A stretch of 64,000 nt of DNA. Source: Herbaspirillum sp. SJZ106 (GTDB lineage: Bacteria; Pseudomonadota; Gammaproteobacteria; Burkholderiales; Burkholderiaceae_D). Positions 18,422-28,831 of this stretch are shown here, in pieces. Each line of letters opens with the position of its first letter. The first letter of the stretch is position 1. The translations under genes and the position numbers were made by a program. The notes beneath the pieces are model-generated. The model made no database searches and had not been told where the DNA came from. It saw only the letters and a list, made by a program, of their open reading frames with translations. The stretch spans positions 434,001 to 498,000 of the forward strand of contig NZ_VFNI01000002.1 in the NCBI RefSeq assembly GCF_006715495.1, written 5' to 3'.

Positions 18422-19186
18422 TCACTGCGGCCTTTTGGATGGATGACGTTGAGACATGATGTCGGTGACGGCTGCCGTCTTCACGGCCCCTTCGTGCGAC
18501 ACCGGCGCCAGCGCCTGCCGCAGCGGTTCCAGCGGATCGCTGCTGCGCACCTGGTTCAGCCCGGATTCAACATGCTGCAGGTGGGCCTGCATCAGTTGTT
18601 CCGCTTGTTCCAGATCGCCGCGTTCCAGTGCCTCGACGATCAGCACATGTTCCGCACATGAATCCTCCGCCTGCTCCGACGACTGGTGCAGCATGGCCGT
18701 CAGGGTGGTGCGCGCGGTCAGGTCGCGCAGCGTTTCCGACAACAGCGAGTTGCCCAGGCATTCGCACAGGCAGACGTGGAAGTCGCCCAGCAGGTAGCTG
18801 CGCGCACCGACGTCGGCGCCGGCGATGGCCGCCTCTTCACGCGCGATGTGCTCGCGCAGCTGCTCCACCGCGGCCTGCGGGATCGGCCGCAGGCGTGCCT
18901 GGCGCAACAGGCCGAGCTCGATCACGCGGCGCGCCTCGAAGGCTTCGCGCGCTTCTTCCGGCGTCGGCTCGATCACGAACCAGCCGCGCCGCGCGCTGAC
19001 CGTGACGATGCCGCGCGCCATCAGCCGCATCAGCGCCTCGCGCACCAGGGTGCGCGACACGCCGAACAGGTCGGCCAACTGCTGCTCGCCCAGGCGGGTG
19101 CCCGGCGCAAGCTGCTTGGCCAGGATCGCTTCGGTGATGCGGATCGCGATCTGGGAAGAAGACTTGACGGAAGGATTTGTGCCCAT
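18422..19186 (-). CDS. GntR-family transcriptional regulator, FCD subfamily
   Basis: 254 residues. The winged helix is at about 12-75 (LGEQQLADLFGVSRTLVREALMRL), then the FCD domain with FHVCLCECLGN and HVLIVEALERGDLEQAEQLMQAHL. ATG at 19184-19186; a GTG two codons upstream is possible. It lies just ahead of, and on the same strand as, the amino-acid transporter genes, so it is the likely local regulator. Candidate operator half-sites lie at 19217-19240. Confidence 0.88.
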   Translation of the reverse strand: MGTNPSVKSSSQIAIRITEAILAKQLAPGTRLGEQQLADLFGVSRTLVREALMRLMARGIVTVSARRGWFVIEPTPEEAREAFEARRVIELGLLRQARLRPIPQAAVEQLREHIAREEAAIAGADVGARSYLLGDFHVCLCECLGNSLLSETLRDLTARTTLTAMLHQSSEQAEDSCAEHVLIVEALERGDLEQAEQLMQAHLQHVESGLNQVRSSDPLEPLRQALAPVSHEGAVKTAAVTDIMSQRHPSKRPQ

Positions 19187-19509
19187 GTCCACTCATCAGC
19201 AAGTTGCGTGCCACACTGATATACAAGATTGGAATACAAAACTGCGCGACGATTATTGGCAGCGAAAGCCTTGTGTGACAAGGATTTTCGGACAGTCATG
19301 CATGTGCGGTCGCACAAAAATTGCAGAGGGGAAAGGCGGCAATGCAGATCGGCAATGCCTGGGATATGGGCACGTGGCGCCTTCTGGTGCCTTCTGGTGC
19401 GCGCCCGCCGCGATGGCATGCACCGTCTTTGTGCGGTGCTTCAGGGAGGGAAGATGGGTCGAGGAGGCAATGAAAGCCGGACTTCCCGTCGCGGGAAGCA
19501 CGGCCCGGT
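19187..19509. other. Promoter-side gap upstream of the FCD/GntR gene
   Basis: 323 nt between the regulator start and the 3' end of the nitronate-monooxygenase-like gene, both leftward. There is a tandem 10-nt repeat (GCCTTCTGGT) near 19379-19400 and the AT-rich candidate operator at 19217-19240. No gene or clear terminator seen. Confidence 0.5.
19217..19240. promoter_or_regulatory. Candidate GntR operator with repeated TTGTAT half-sites
   Basis: On the leftward strand TTGTATTCCAA and TTGTATATCA lie 13 nt apart start-to-start, 31-54 nt before the regulator start codon. FCD regulators often bind TTGTAT-ATACAA-type sites. Inferred from pattern and position only. Confidence 0.35.
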
Positions 19510-20499
19510 TCAGCCTGGAATGCCCAGCCGCCTGCCCGCCAGCCGGTATTCTTCATGGAGTTGCTCGACGATCTGCGCCGCCGGCAGGATGGCCGAGATG
19601 GCGCCGATGCCCTGGCCGCTGCCCCAGATGTCCTTCCAGCGCCTGGGCTTGCCGAAATCCATCGCTTGCTTGTCTTCCTTGTCCAGGTGGTCCGGATCGA
19701 GCCCGGCGGCGCGGATGCTGGGCTTGAGGTAATTGCCGGGAACCCCGGAGAAATGCGGCGTATACAAAATGTCATCGGCAGTGCCGTCGACGATCATCTG
19801 CTTGTGCAGCGGCGCGGCCGAGGATTCTTCCGAGGCGATGAAACGCGTGCCCATATAGGCCAGGTCGCAGCCCAGGGCCTGCGCCGCCAGGATGCCCTGG
19901 CCGTGGCCGATGGCGCCGGCCAGCACCAGCAGGCCGTCGAAGATGGCGCGCACTTCGGAGGCCAGCGCGAACGGGCTCAAGGCGCCGGCATGGCCGCCGG
20001 CGCCGGCGCAGACCAGGATCAGGCCATCCACGCCGGCGCCGATCGCCTTTTTGGCATGGCGCAGCGTGGTGACGTCGTGCAGCACGATGCCGCCATAGGC
20101 ATGCACCTGCTCCACCACCCGGTCGGGCGCGTGCAGGGAGGTGATCACGATCGGCACGCGATGGCGCACGCAGGTGGCGAGGTCGTCTTCCAGGCGCGGG
20201 TTGGACTGGTGCACGATCAGGTTGACCGCATAAGGCGCCACCAGCGCCTGCGGGTACTGGCGCCGGTAGGCGGCGAGCCCTTCGGCGATGTCGGTCAGCC
20301 AGGTCTCCAGCGCTTCCTGCGGCCGGGCGTTGAGCGCCGGGAAGGAGCCGACCACGCCGGCGCAGCATTGGGCGATCACCAGCGCCGGATTGGACACCAG
20401 GAACATCGGCGAACCGATCACGGGCAGGCGCAGGCGGCCCGGCAGGGCGGCGGGCGAAGGGAGCAGCAGTTCAGTCATGGCGCGATAGGGAAAAGTCAT
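19510..20499 (-). CDS. Nitronate monooxygenase / 2-nitropropane dioxygenase-like flavoprotein
   Basis: 329-residue FMN-binding TIM barrel. The opening LRLPVIGSPMFLVSNPALVIAQCCAGVVGSFPALNARP is the family signature, and GHAGALSPFALASEVRAIFDGLLVLAGAIGHGQGILAAQALG gives the FMN phosphate-binding part. The His of the motif GAGGHAG is the usual catalytic base. ATG at 20497-20499 overlaps the upstream enoyl-CoA hydratase stop (ATGA). Family members oxidise nitronates or act as enoyl reductases; in this acyl-CoA cluster a reductase-like or detoxifying role is possible. Last gene of the large operon. Confidence 0.88.
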   Translation of the reverse strand: MTFPYRAMTELLLPSPAALPGRLRLPVIGSPMFLVSNPALVIAQCCAGVVGSFPALNARPQEALETWLTDIAEGLAAYRRQYPQALVAPYAVNLIVHQSNPRLEDDLATCVRHRVPIVITSLHAPDRVVEQVHAYGGIVLHDVTTLRHAKKAIGAGVDGLILVCAGAGGHAGALSPFALASEVRAIFDGLLVLAGAIGHGQGILAAQALGCDLAYMGTRFIASEESSAAPLHKQMIVDGTADDILYTPHFSGVPGNYLKPSIRAAGLDPDHLDKEDKQAMDFGKPRRWKDIWGSGQGIGAISAILPAAQIVEQLHEEYRLAGRRLGIPG

Positions 20500-21236
20500 T
20501 TCTTGCCGAAAGCGGCGATGCGCTCCTGCATGTCTGGCCCTTTGCCGGCGTTGCGGAACACTTCATGCGCCAGCCCGGCTTGCAGCGGCAGGCCATCGGT
20601 TTCCAGCAGCAGGCGCTTGTTGGCGCGATGCGAGAACCAGGAACCGGCCAGCAGTTCGCGCGCCAATGCGTCGACATCGGCGTCGAACTCCTCATCGGCG
20701 AAGCAGAAATTGGCCAGGCCGAGCGCGGCCGCCTGGGCGCCGGAATAGGTGCGGCCCAGCAGCATCATCTCTTTCGCGCGAGCTTCGCCGACCCGGCGCG
20801 GCAGGCGCTGGCTCATGCCCCACAGCGGCGTCAGGGCCCACTTGGCATGGGTGTCGGCGAACCTGGCCGACTGCGCGGCGGCGATCAGGTCGCCCGCCAG
20901 CGCCAGCTCCAGCGCACCGGTGTAGCAGTGGCCATGCACGGCCACGATCACCGGTTGCGGCAGGCGCGCCAGGCGATCGATGGTGTGCGCCTGCAAATGC
21001 GGTCGCGGCAATGGCTGGCCGGCGGCGAGGTCGCGCAGATCGTTGCCGGCCGAGAAGCAGCGGCCGGCGCCGCGCAGCAGCACTGCGCCGATGGTCTCGG
21101 TCTGCCGCTCCAGCGCCGCCACGTGTTCGTCGAGTTCGAGGAACATCTGCACTGTGAGCGCATTCATCTTTTCCGGACGGTTCAGCGTCAGCGTGCAAAG
21201 GCCGTCGCGATCCTCGCGCAGGACCTGGGCGCTCAT
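20496..21236 (-). CDS. Enoyl-CoA hydratase/isomerase (crotonase family), paralogue B
   Basis: 246 residues of the crotonase fold. LTLNRPEKMNALTVQMF, GAGRCFSAGNDLRDL (oxyanion-hole strand) and GHCYTGALELALAGDLIAAAQSARFADTHAKWAL are in the expected order. The first catalytic Glu position of true hydratases is not clearly conserved in GALELALAGD, so it may be an isomerase or lyase. ATG at 21234-21236 overlaps the MaoC stop (ATGA) and its own stop overlaps the next start, showing tight coupling. Confidence 0.88.
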   Translation of the reverse strand: MSAQVLREDRDGLCTLTLNRPEKMNALTVQMFLELDEHVAALERQTETIGAVLLRGAGRCFSAGNDLRDLAAGQPLPRPHLQAHTIDRLARLPQPVIVAVHGHCYTGALELALAGDLIAAAQSARFADTHAKWALTPLWGMSQRLPRRVGEARAKEMMLLGRTYSGAQAAALGLANFCFADEEFDADVDALARELLAGSWFSHRANKRLLLETDGLPLQAGLAHEVFRNAGKGPDMQERIAAFGKK

Positions 21237-21724
21237 GGCTGTGCCGCCTGCGAGGATTGTTCCTGCTGCTGGCGCGCGCCTTCATGAGTCAGCACCAGCA
21301 CATCGCTGTCGCCTTCCTGCGCCACTTCGCCGCGCTGGTTGCGCAGGCGGAAGCGTCGCCCCAGCTTGCCGCTGCGGCCGCTCTTGCCGGGTTCGACCGA
21401 CAGGATCTCCAGTTCCAGATGCACCGTGTCGCCGACCACGATGGGCTGCTTGAAATTCCACTCGCGCAGGCCCAGCATGGCGATCACCGATTTCTCGAAG
21501 ATGCCGATCTGGTGCAGCATCCCGGTACAGATCGCAATGCCCAGCGTGCCGTGCACCAGGCGCTGGCCGTAACGCGTGCCGCGGGCGAATTCGGCGTCGG
21601 CGTGGATCGGGTTCCAGTCGCCCGAGATCATCGAGAACATGGTCAGGTCGGCCTCGGTGATGGTGCGCCCGCTGCTGGTGAAGATCTGGCCGGGCTTGAA
21701 GTCTTCCAGGTAATACGAACTCAT
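21233..21724 (-). CDS. MaoC-family dehydratase ((R)-specific enoyl-CoA hydratase-like)
   Basis: 163-residue single hot-dog domain. FTSSGRTITEADLTMFSMISGDWNPIHADAEFA contains the hydratase-2 motif (Asp and His of GDWNPIHAD) that adds water to trans-2-enoyl-CoA giving the (R)-alcohol. The rest (FKQPIVVGDTVHLELEILSV) is the standard MaoC core. It sits between the CoA ligase and a crotonase gene. Confidence 0.9.
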   Translation of the reverse strand: MSSYYLEDFKPGQIFTSSGRTITEADLTMFSMISGDWNPIHADAEFARGTRYGQRLVHGTLGIAICTGMLHQIGIFEKSVIAMLGLREWNFKQPIVVGDTVHLELEILSVEPGKSGRSGKLGRRFRLRNQRGEVAQEGDSDVLVLTHEGARQQQEQSSQAAQP

Positions 21725-21742
21725 CGTTTGCTCCGAAAAGGG

Positions 21743-23365
21743 TCAGGCTGTCTGGGCCAGTTGTTGCAGCGCCATGTCGCGCAGTTTCACGCGCTGGATC
21801 TTGGTGCCGTTGGAACTCTGCGTAGTGGGGAATTCGTCGACCAGCCAGATGCGCGCCGGCACCTTGAAGGCGGCCAGCGCGGCCGCCGCGGCGCGCACCA
21901 TCTCTTGCTCCGCCGGCCGGCTGCCGGGCGCGGCGATGACGAAGGCCACCGGCCGCGCCTGGTTGGCGATGTCGACCGCCACCACCTGCACATCGGCCAC
22001 GCCGGGCACGGTCTTGATCACATCCTCGATTTCCACCGGGCTGACCAGGTAGCCGCCCAGGCGCATGGCGTCGCCCTGGCGGGTCTGGTAGACGAAGCTG
22101 CCATCCTCGCGCAGGTAGCCGACGTCGCCGGTACGGAAGAAGCCCTCGCCATCGATGGCCTTGGCAGTGGCTTCCGGGTTGTTGAGGTAGCCGATGAAAT
22201 TGGTGTCGCTGCGGATCTCGATGGCGCCGCTGCGGCCCACCGGCAGCAGTTCGCCGCTGTCGATATCGCGGATGCGCACCTCGGCGCCGAGGCCGTGGCT
22301 GGCCGGCATGCCGCCGCCCTTGATGCGTTCCTCCAGGGGCAGCGCGCGCTGCTGCAGCGAGAACAGCGCCTGCACTTCGGAGGAGCCGTACAGGCCGATC
22401 ATCGGAATGCCGCGCGCCCAGGCCGCTTGCGTATATTCGACGATGCCGGGATGGAAGCAGGCGAAACCGAACACGCGCGCGCTGGGGAAGGGCCGCTCGC
22501 CTTCGCCGTTCTCGATGATGCGGCGGAACATCTCGTCGCTGCCGAACACATGCGTGGCATGGTGCTGCCTGATCAGCCGCGCCGCGCCGGGGCCGTCGAA
22601 GGTATCCATCACCACGATGGGTTTGCCCGCGGCAAACGCCGCCATCGTCGCGTTGAAACCGAACACGCCGGCAAACGGCAGCGCCGCCAGCAGGCGCACG
22701 CCTTCTTCCGTGAAGCCGTAGGCCGGGGCCACGCGCTGGCTGTGGAGGGTCACCGTGCGCTGCGGATGCAACACCAGCTTGGGGCCGGAGGTGGTGCCCG
22801 AGGTGGTGAACAGGATGCTGTGGGCGTCGGGCGAGGAGACGTCCGGCACATCGGCGTGCGGCAGCCCGGCCAGATCGAAGGCGACGGTGGGTTTGCCCAG
22901 TACTTCGGACGGTATGGCACCATCGGCGGCGCCAGCGGCATCGACCACGACCACCTTCTTCACGGTGCGGGCCGATTCGGCCGGCACGTCGCGCAGCACG
23001 GCAGGGAAGTCGATCTTGCGGAAGTTCAGCTGCAGCACCAGCATGCAGGCTTGCGAACGCTCCAGGATGTAGGCCAGCTCGTGCGAACGGTAGCGCGTGT
23101 TGACCGTCATCATGGCCGCGCCGATCCTGGCCAGGCCGAAGTACATCGCCAGCCATTCCATGCGGTTGACCAGCCAGACCGCCACGCGGTCGCCGGGTCC
23201 GATGCCCTGCTGCTGCAGCCAGGCCGCGGTGCGCCCGGCCATGCGGTCGAATTCGCGGTAGGTGATGTGGCGCTCGCCATCGATGAAGGCAACCGCATCG
23301 CCGCGCTCGGCGACATTGCGCGCCAGCAGCGCGGGCATGGTGAGGAGAAGGTCGGTAGCGGGCAT
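21743..23365 (-). CDS. AMP-forming acyl/aryl-CoA ligase
   Basis: 540-residue member of the ANL superfamily that activates a carboxylic acid with ATP and CoA. The phosphate-binding loop SILFTTSGTTSGPKLVLHP lies at about residue 190, YGSSEVQALF at about 325 is the A5 motif, and FFRTGDVGYLREDGSFVYQTR at about 425 is the hinge Asp region. C-terminal SNGTKIQRVKLR carries the catalytic Lys of the A10 motif. The set of paralogues ranges from benzoate-CoA to medium-chain ligases; the substrate cannot be read here. Follows the ABC transporter genes, so it likely activates the imported acid. Confidence 0.92.
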   Translation of the reverse strand: MPATDLLLTMPALLARNVAERGDAVAFIDGERHITYREFDRMAGRTAAWLQQQGIGPGDRVAVWLVNRMEWLAMYFGLARIGAAMMTVNTRYRSHELAYILERSQACMLVLQLNFRKIDFPAVLRDVPAESARTVKKVVVVDAAGAADGAIPSEVLGKPTVAFDLAGLPHADVPDVSSPDAHSILFTTSGTTSGPKLVLHPQRTVTLHSQRVAPAYGFTEEGVRLLAALPFAGVFGFNATMAAFAAGKPIVVMDTFDGPGAARLIRQHHATHVFGSDEMFRRIIENGEGERPFPSARVFGFACFHPGIVEYTQAAWARGIPMIGLYGSSEVQALFSLQQRALPLEERIKGGGMPASHGLGAEVRIRDIDSGELLPVGRSGAIEIRSDTNFIGYLNNPEATAKAIDGEGFFRTGDVGYLREDGSFVYQTRQGDAMRLGGYLVSPVEIEDVIKTVPGVADVQVVAVDIANQARPVAFVIAAPGSRPAEQEMVRAAAAALAAFKVPARIWLVDEFPTTQSSNGTKIQRVKLRDMALQQLAQTA

Positions 23366-23366
23366 G

Positions 23367-24109
23367 TCAGTACAGCTCCATCAGTTTCGCGTTGTCGTTG
23401 AGTTCCTCGGGCAGCGCCTCGCGGATGATGGCGCCGGACTTCATCACCACCACGCGGTCCGAGATCTTCAGGGCTTCTTTCACGTTCTGCTCCACCAGCA
23501 GGATGGCCATGCCGCCGCCTTCTTTCGTGCGTTGCAGTTCCCGGATCGGCTGCAGCAGATCCTGGAACAGCTTGGGCGCCAGGCCGATGGACGGTTCGTC
23601 CATCAGCAGGCAGCGCGGGCGCGAGAGCAATGCGCGCCCGATCGACACCATCTGCTGCTGGCCGCCGGAGAGGTTGCCGGCGCGGCGCTCGTAGAACTGC
23701 TTCAAGGCCGGCAGCACCGACATCACCCAATCCAGCCGCGCCGCGCGTTCGCCCGCGGGGACGCCGGCCGACCACAGGCCCATCTTCATGGTCTCGGCCA
23801 CCGTCAGGCCGGGGAAGATGCCGCGGCCTTCCGGCACCAGCGAGATGCCGGCGGCGGTCAGGCGGCGCGGCTCCACGGCATCCAGCGCCCGGCCGTCCAG
23901 CAGGATCTGGCCATCCTGGCGCTGTACCAGGCCGAACAGGGTCTTGAGCAGCGTCGACTTGCCGGCGCCGTTATGGCCGATCAGGCACAGCACCTCGGCC
24001 GGACGCAAGCCGAAGTCGAAATCGCGCAGCACCGGTCGGCCGCCATAGCCGACGACCAGGCCGCGCGTTTCCAGCACCAGCGGCTGCGGTTCGTGATTGG
24101 GTTGCGCGC

Positions 24110-24113
<4 letters not shown>
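23367..24113 (-). CDS. Branched-chain/aromatic-acid type ABC transporter ATP-binding protein (LivF-like)
   Basis: 248 residues. Walker A GHNGAGKST, signature LSGGQQQMVSIGRAL and Walker B CLLMDEPSIGLAP are typical of LivF. ATG at 24111-24113 overlaps the LivG-like stop by ATGA. It is followed at 1 nt by the CoA ligase gene, making transport and activation one transcription unit. Confidence 0.92.
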
Positions 24114-24912
<799 letters not shown>

Positions 24913-24916
<4 letters not shown>

Positions 24917-25809
24917 GCGGCTTGCTCCTTGGTAGCGCGCGGTTTGCCGGAGCCGACGATGCCGCCCGGCCGGTAGATCATCAGCAGCACCATCGCCAGC
25001 CCGTAGGCGATCTGCTGGATCGAGCCGATCTCGGTCTGCGGCAGGAAGGACATATAGCTGAACACGCCCGGCAGCAGCATCAGCAGCACGGTGCCCACGA
25101 TCGGCCCGAGCAGCGTTCCGGTGCCGCCGATGATGACCATCGCCATCAGCAGCACGGAAGTGTCCAGCATGAAGCTCTCGACGTTGATGAAGCCCATGTA
25201 GAACGCGTACAGCGCGCCGGCCACCGCCGCCAGCATGGCCGAGATCACCACCGACATGGTCTTGATGACGGCCACGTTCTTGCCGAAGGCGTGCGCCGCC
25301 GATTCGCTGTCGCGGATGGCCTTGAGGTTGCGGCCGAAGGAGGACCGCAGCAGCACGCTGGTGACCAGCAGCACCGGGATCAGGCAGCACACCGCCAGCA
25401 GCAGGAACTGCACCGGGTCGACCACGGCATGGCCGAAGATGTCGGCTGGCGGGATGCCGATCATGCCGCCCAGGCCGCCGGTGACCGACTTCCATTCGGA
25501 AAACACCGTCACGCCCAGCACCTGCAGGCCCAGCGAAGCGGCCACGAAGTATTCGCCGCGCACGCGCAGCGCCGGCAATGCCAGCACCAGCGACAGCAGC
25601 CCGGCCACCGCCATCGCCACCGGGATCACCAGGAAGATGGAAGCGCTCACATTCAGCGCGAAATACGCCGCGCTGTAGGCGCCTACACCGAAGAAGATGG
25701 CATGCGCGATCGAGAAGATCCCGGCGTAACCCATGATGAAATTGAGGGTGATCGCCAGCACCGCGTTGATGCACATGAGGGTGGCGAGATTAAGGATATA
25801 GGCAAGCAT
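24913..25809 (-). CDS. ABC transporter permease (LivM-like)
   Basis: 298 residues with about eight to nine membrane helices and the family segments IMGYAGIFSIAHAIFFGVGAY near the start and RDSESAAHAFGKNVAVIK (cytoplasmic coupling loop) in the middle. ATG at 25807-25809, seven nt after the LivH-like stop. Pairs with the LivH-like protein to form the channel. Confidence 0.92.
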
Positions 25810-25816
25810 GGCAACC

Positions 25817-26689
25817 TCAGCTGGCAGTGGCCCGGCCGAAGAAACCGGAAGGGCGGAACAGGATGAACAGGAACAGCACGATGAAGGTAATGGCTTCGCT
25901 CCACTGCGGCTCGAACCAGGCCAGCGCCAGGTTTTCGGCCAGCCCCAGCAGCAGGCCGGCGCAGGCCGCGCCGCGCAGGCTGCCGACGCCGCCGACGATG
26001 GTGGCGGCCAGGCTGATGAGCATGACGTGGTGGCCGATGGCCGGGTTCAGCCCGGAGCCGGCCGCCGACAGCAGCGCTGCCGGCACCACCAGCAACGAGC
26101 CCAGCGCGAACACCGTCATCGACAGGCGCCGCGGCGACAGGCCGTAGGCGCGTACCAGCTCGGGATTTTCCGACAGCGCGCGCATGGCCATGCCGGTATG
26201 GGTGCGCATCAGGAACAGTTGCAGCGCAAAGAAAAACACCAGCGCGATGACGATGGCGATGCCGGCCAGCGGCGAGACGAACAGGCCGGGCAGCATTTCG
26301 ACGCTGCGCGAGAGCGGCGTATTGACCGACACGAAGCTGCGCCCGAACAGCATTCCGCACAGGTTCTGCACCACGATGCCCACCCCGAAGGAGGCGACGA
26401 AGACGGTGAAGAAGGAGCCTTCATGTTTCTGGATCGGCACGTAGACGAAGCGGTTCAGCGCCAGGCCGAACAGGATCGCCGCCGCGCAGGCGCCCAGCAC
26501 CGCGACCGTCCAGTGCAGCTGCATGATCGCCAGCAGGTCGTAGAACACGTAGGCGGCGATGGTGAAGGTCGAGCCGTGCGCGAAATGGAAGATGCGGGTG
26601 GAGCCGAAGATCAGCGAAAAGCCGACCGCGATCAGCGCATACAGCGCGCCTACCTGCACCCCGTTGATCAATAGCTGTAGCAGCAGCAT
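25817..26689 (-). CDS. ABC transporter permease (LivH-like)
   Basis: 290 residues. NGVQVGALYALIAVGFSLIFGSTRIFHFAHG at the N-terminus and the coupling loop RALSENPELVRAYGLSPRRLS mark the LivH family, with about eight membrane helices. ATG at 26687-26689. A GC-rich stem-loop (26705-26732) separates it from the binding-protein gene. Confidence 0.92.
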   Translation of the reverse strand: MLLLQLLINGVQVGALYALIAVGFSLIFGSTRIFHFAHGSTFTIAAYVFYDLLAIMQLHWTVAVLGACAAAILFGLALNRFVYVPIQKHEGSFFTVFVASFGVGIVVQNLCGMLFGRSFVSVNTPLSRSVEMLPGLFVSPLAGIAIVIALVFFFALQLFLMRTHTGMAMRALSENPELVRAYGLSPRRLSMTVFALGSLLVVPAALLSAAGSGLNPAIGHHVMLISLAATIVGGVGSLRGAACAGLLLGLAENLALAWFEPQWSEAITFIVLFLFILFRPSGFFGRATAS

Positions 26690-26704
26690 GTCTTTGTCCT
26701 TGCG

Positions 26705-26732
26705 CCGCCGTCCCGCATGCGCGGGCCGGCGG
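26705..26732 (-). other. Stem-loop between binding-protein and LivH-like genes
   Basis: Arms 26705-26716 and 26721-26732 pair at 11 of 12 positions around a 4-nt loop, with no U-tract. Same location within its operon as the hairpin at 17534-17570, so probably a mRNA stabiliser or partial attenuator. Confidence 0.5.
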
Positions 26733-26763
26733 CATCATTGCATCCGAAGCGGAATGGCCCCGC

Positions 26764-27894
26764 TCACCTGGCCGCGGCGCTGACCACCTTGCCGCCCTTG
26801 CCGTCGATCTCGTTGATTTGCATCGGCATGGTCACGGTGCCGTTTTCGGCGAAGCTCACCTTGCCGCCGACCAGGTCGAAGGTCTTGGTCTCGATGCGCT
26901 GCTTCAACAGGTTCTCGCCGGTGATCGGCTGGCCCTTCTTGACCAGCTGCTGCGCCAGCAGGCCGAACATGCGCACCGCGTTGTAGTAGTTGGCGATGTA
27001 GGCGGTCGGCATCTTGTTGTACTTCTTCTTGTAGTCGTCGACGAAGCGCTTGGTCACCGGGTCCTGCGAATTCCAGTCGATGTTCTGCGAGGTATAGAGC
27101 GAACCGGCGGCCTCGGGCTGGGCATTGATCTCGGGGATCGAGAAGGCGGTATAGCTGGCCAGCTGCTGCTTGATGCCGTTGTCGCGGAACTGCTTGACGA
27201 TCTGCGACTGTTGCGAGCCGTAGGAGGCGATGTAGATCACGTCCGGGTTGGCCGCGCGCACGCGCGCGGCGATGCCGCCGAATTGCTGCGCCGTGGCGGG
27301 GACCGACAGCGCCTCGGCCAGCTTGCCGCCGGCGGCCGGCAGCGCGCTTTCCATTTCCTTGCGGATGGCTTGCCCGAGCGGGTCGTCGATATAGACCAGC
27401 ACGAAGTTCTTCATCTTGCGCTCGTTGACCAGGTAAGGAATGATGGCGCGCACTTCATAGTTGGCCAGCGGGATGATGTTCCAGAAGTAGGGGCCCAGTT
27501 CCGCCAGGTCGGGGCCGACGCCGCCGCCATTGACCGCCACCGTCCTGGTGCGGGTGGCGATGGTGGAGATCGCCTTGGAGACGCCGGTGAACGCCGACAG
27601 CACGTACGGCACCTTCTGCACGTTGACCAGCTTGTTCATGCCGATGACGCCTTGTTGCGGCAGCGCCTGGCTGTCCTCGTACTGGATCGACAGCTTGCCG
27701 CCCAGCAGATTGTCGGCGTTGATGTGCTCGGCCGCCAGGTTGGCGCCGGAGCCGAAGATGTCGCCGTAAGAGGCGTTCGGGCCGCTCATCGGGAACAGCG
27801 CGCCGATGGTCACGTCGGCGGCATGGGAGGCGGCCGACGCCGCCAGTGCGCAGGCCAGGACGCCCGCTTGGATTGCCTTGCTGAACTTGGTCAT
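26764..27894 (-). CDS. ABC transporter substrate-binding protein (Peripla_BP_6, LivK-like)
   Basis: 376-residue periplasmic receptor for amino or carboxylic acids. Signal peptide MTKFSKAIQAGVLACALAASAASHA precedes mature ADVTIGALFPMSGPNASYGDIFGSGANLAAEHIN. Three ATGs occur in a row (27900, 27897, 27894). AAGGAG abuts the first, so the third, at a normal six-base spacing, is the likely start. The ligand is unknown; cluster content suggests a carboxylate later handled as a CoA thioester. Confidence 0.92.
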   Translation of the reverse strand: MTKFSKAIQAGVLACALAASAASHAADVTIGALFPMSGPNASYGDIFGSGANLAAEHINADNLLGGKLSIQYEDSQALPQQGVIGMNKLVNVQKVPYVLSAFTGVSKAISTIATRTRTVAVNGGGVGPDLAELGPYFWNIIPLANYEVRAIIPYLVNERKMKNFVLVYIDDPLGQAIRKEMESALPAAGGKLAEALSVPATAQQFGGIAARVRAANPDVIYIASYGSQQSQIVKQFRDNGIKQQLASYTAFSIPEINAQPEAAGSLYTSQNIDWNSQDPVTKRFVDDYKKKYNKMPTAYIANYYNAVRMFGLLAQQLVKKGQPITGENLLKQRIETKTFDLVGGKVSFAENGTVTMPMQINEIDGKGGKVVSAAAR

Positions 27895-28023
27895 CATCAT
27901 CTCCTTCGTTTCCTGTTATGGTCGGCGCCGTTCCCGCGGCGGCCGTCTTTTTCTTCATGTTCGGCCAGGCGATTGTGCGCCGGCCAATTGCCCTGTGCTT
28001 GCTGCTGCGCTGCTGCCTTCGGT

Positions 28024-28815
28024 CTACCGCCCTTTGAATACGGCACTGCGTTTTTCGCGGAATGCGGCCGCGCCTTCCTGGTAATCGTCGGTATCGCCGA
28101 GCAGGCGCTGCGATGCCGTTTCCAGGTCAAGTTGCTGCGCCAGGGTGTTGCTCTGGGCGGCATAAATGGCGTGCTTGGTCAGGGCCAGCGCGCGCGTGGC
28201 CGATTGCGCCAGTTGCGCCACCAGCGCGCGGCTGGCGGCGTCGAATTCATCGTCCGGCACGCAGCGCCAGATCAGGCCCCAGTCGGCGGCTTGCTGGGCT
28301 TCCAGCTTGTCGTTGAGCAGGCACAGCGCCATCGCGCGCGCCGTGCCGATGCGCTGCGGCAGGAACTGCGAGGCGCCGCCATCGGGCATCAGGCCCAATT
28401 TGGTGAAACCCTGCAGGAAGTAGGCCGAGCGCTTGGCGATCACGATGTCGCAGGCCAGCGCCAGGGTCGCGCCCACGCCCACCGCCAGCCCGTTCATGGC
28501 GCACACCACCGGCGCCGGCAGCGCGCGCAGGCGCAGCATCAGCGGCTTGTAGTAACGCTCCAGCGCCGCGCCCATGTCGCGCTTCTGGCCGTCCGGCAGC
28601 GGCTTGCGGTCGCCCTGGTCCTGGCCGGCGCAAAAGGCGCGGCCGGCGCCGGTGATGACCAGCACGCGCAGCGCCGGGTCATGCTCGACGCGGTCGAGGA
28701 AAGCGGCGATGGCGTCGTGCATCGCATCGTTGAGGCTGTTGAGCCGGTCCGGCCGGTTCAGCGTGACGGTCGCCACGCCATCGGCGAACTCGCACAGTAC
28801 GGGAGGCTGATCCAT
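28024..28815 (-). CDS. Enoyl-CoA hydratase (crotonase family), paralogue A
   Basis: 263 residues. TLNRPDRLNSLNDAMH, GAGRAFCAGQDQGDR and MNGLAVGVGATLALACDIVIAKRSAYFLQGFTKLGLMPDGGAS are in the normal crotonase order. The PaaG-like GAG-FCAGQD pattern and GLMPDGG are typical of aromatic-pathway isomerases and hydratases. ATG at 28813-28815; the frame continues upstream without conserved content. Stop lies 130 nt before the binding-protein start. Confidence 0.9.
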   Translation of the reverse strand: MDQPPVLCEFADGVATVTLNRPDRLNSLNDAMHDAIAAFLDRVEHDPALRVLVITGAGRAFCAGQDQGDRKPLPDGQKRDMGAALERYYKPLMLRLRALPAPVVCAMNGLAVGVGATLALACDIVIAKRSAYFLQGFTKLGLMPDGGASQFLPQRIGTARAMALCLLNDKLEAQQAADWGLIWRCVPDDEFDAASRALVAQLAQSATRALALTKHAIYAAQSNTLAQQLDLETASQRLLGDTDDYQEGAAAFREKRSAVFKGR

Positions 28816-28831
28816 ATTCCTGGCTCCGTTT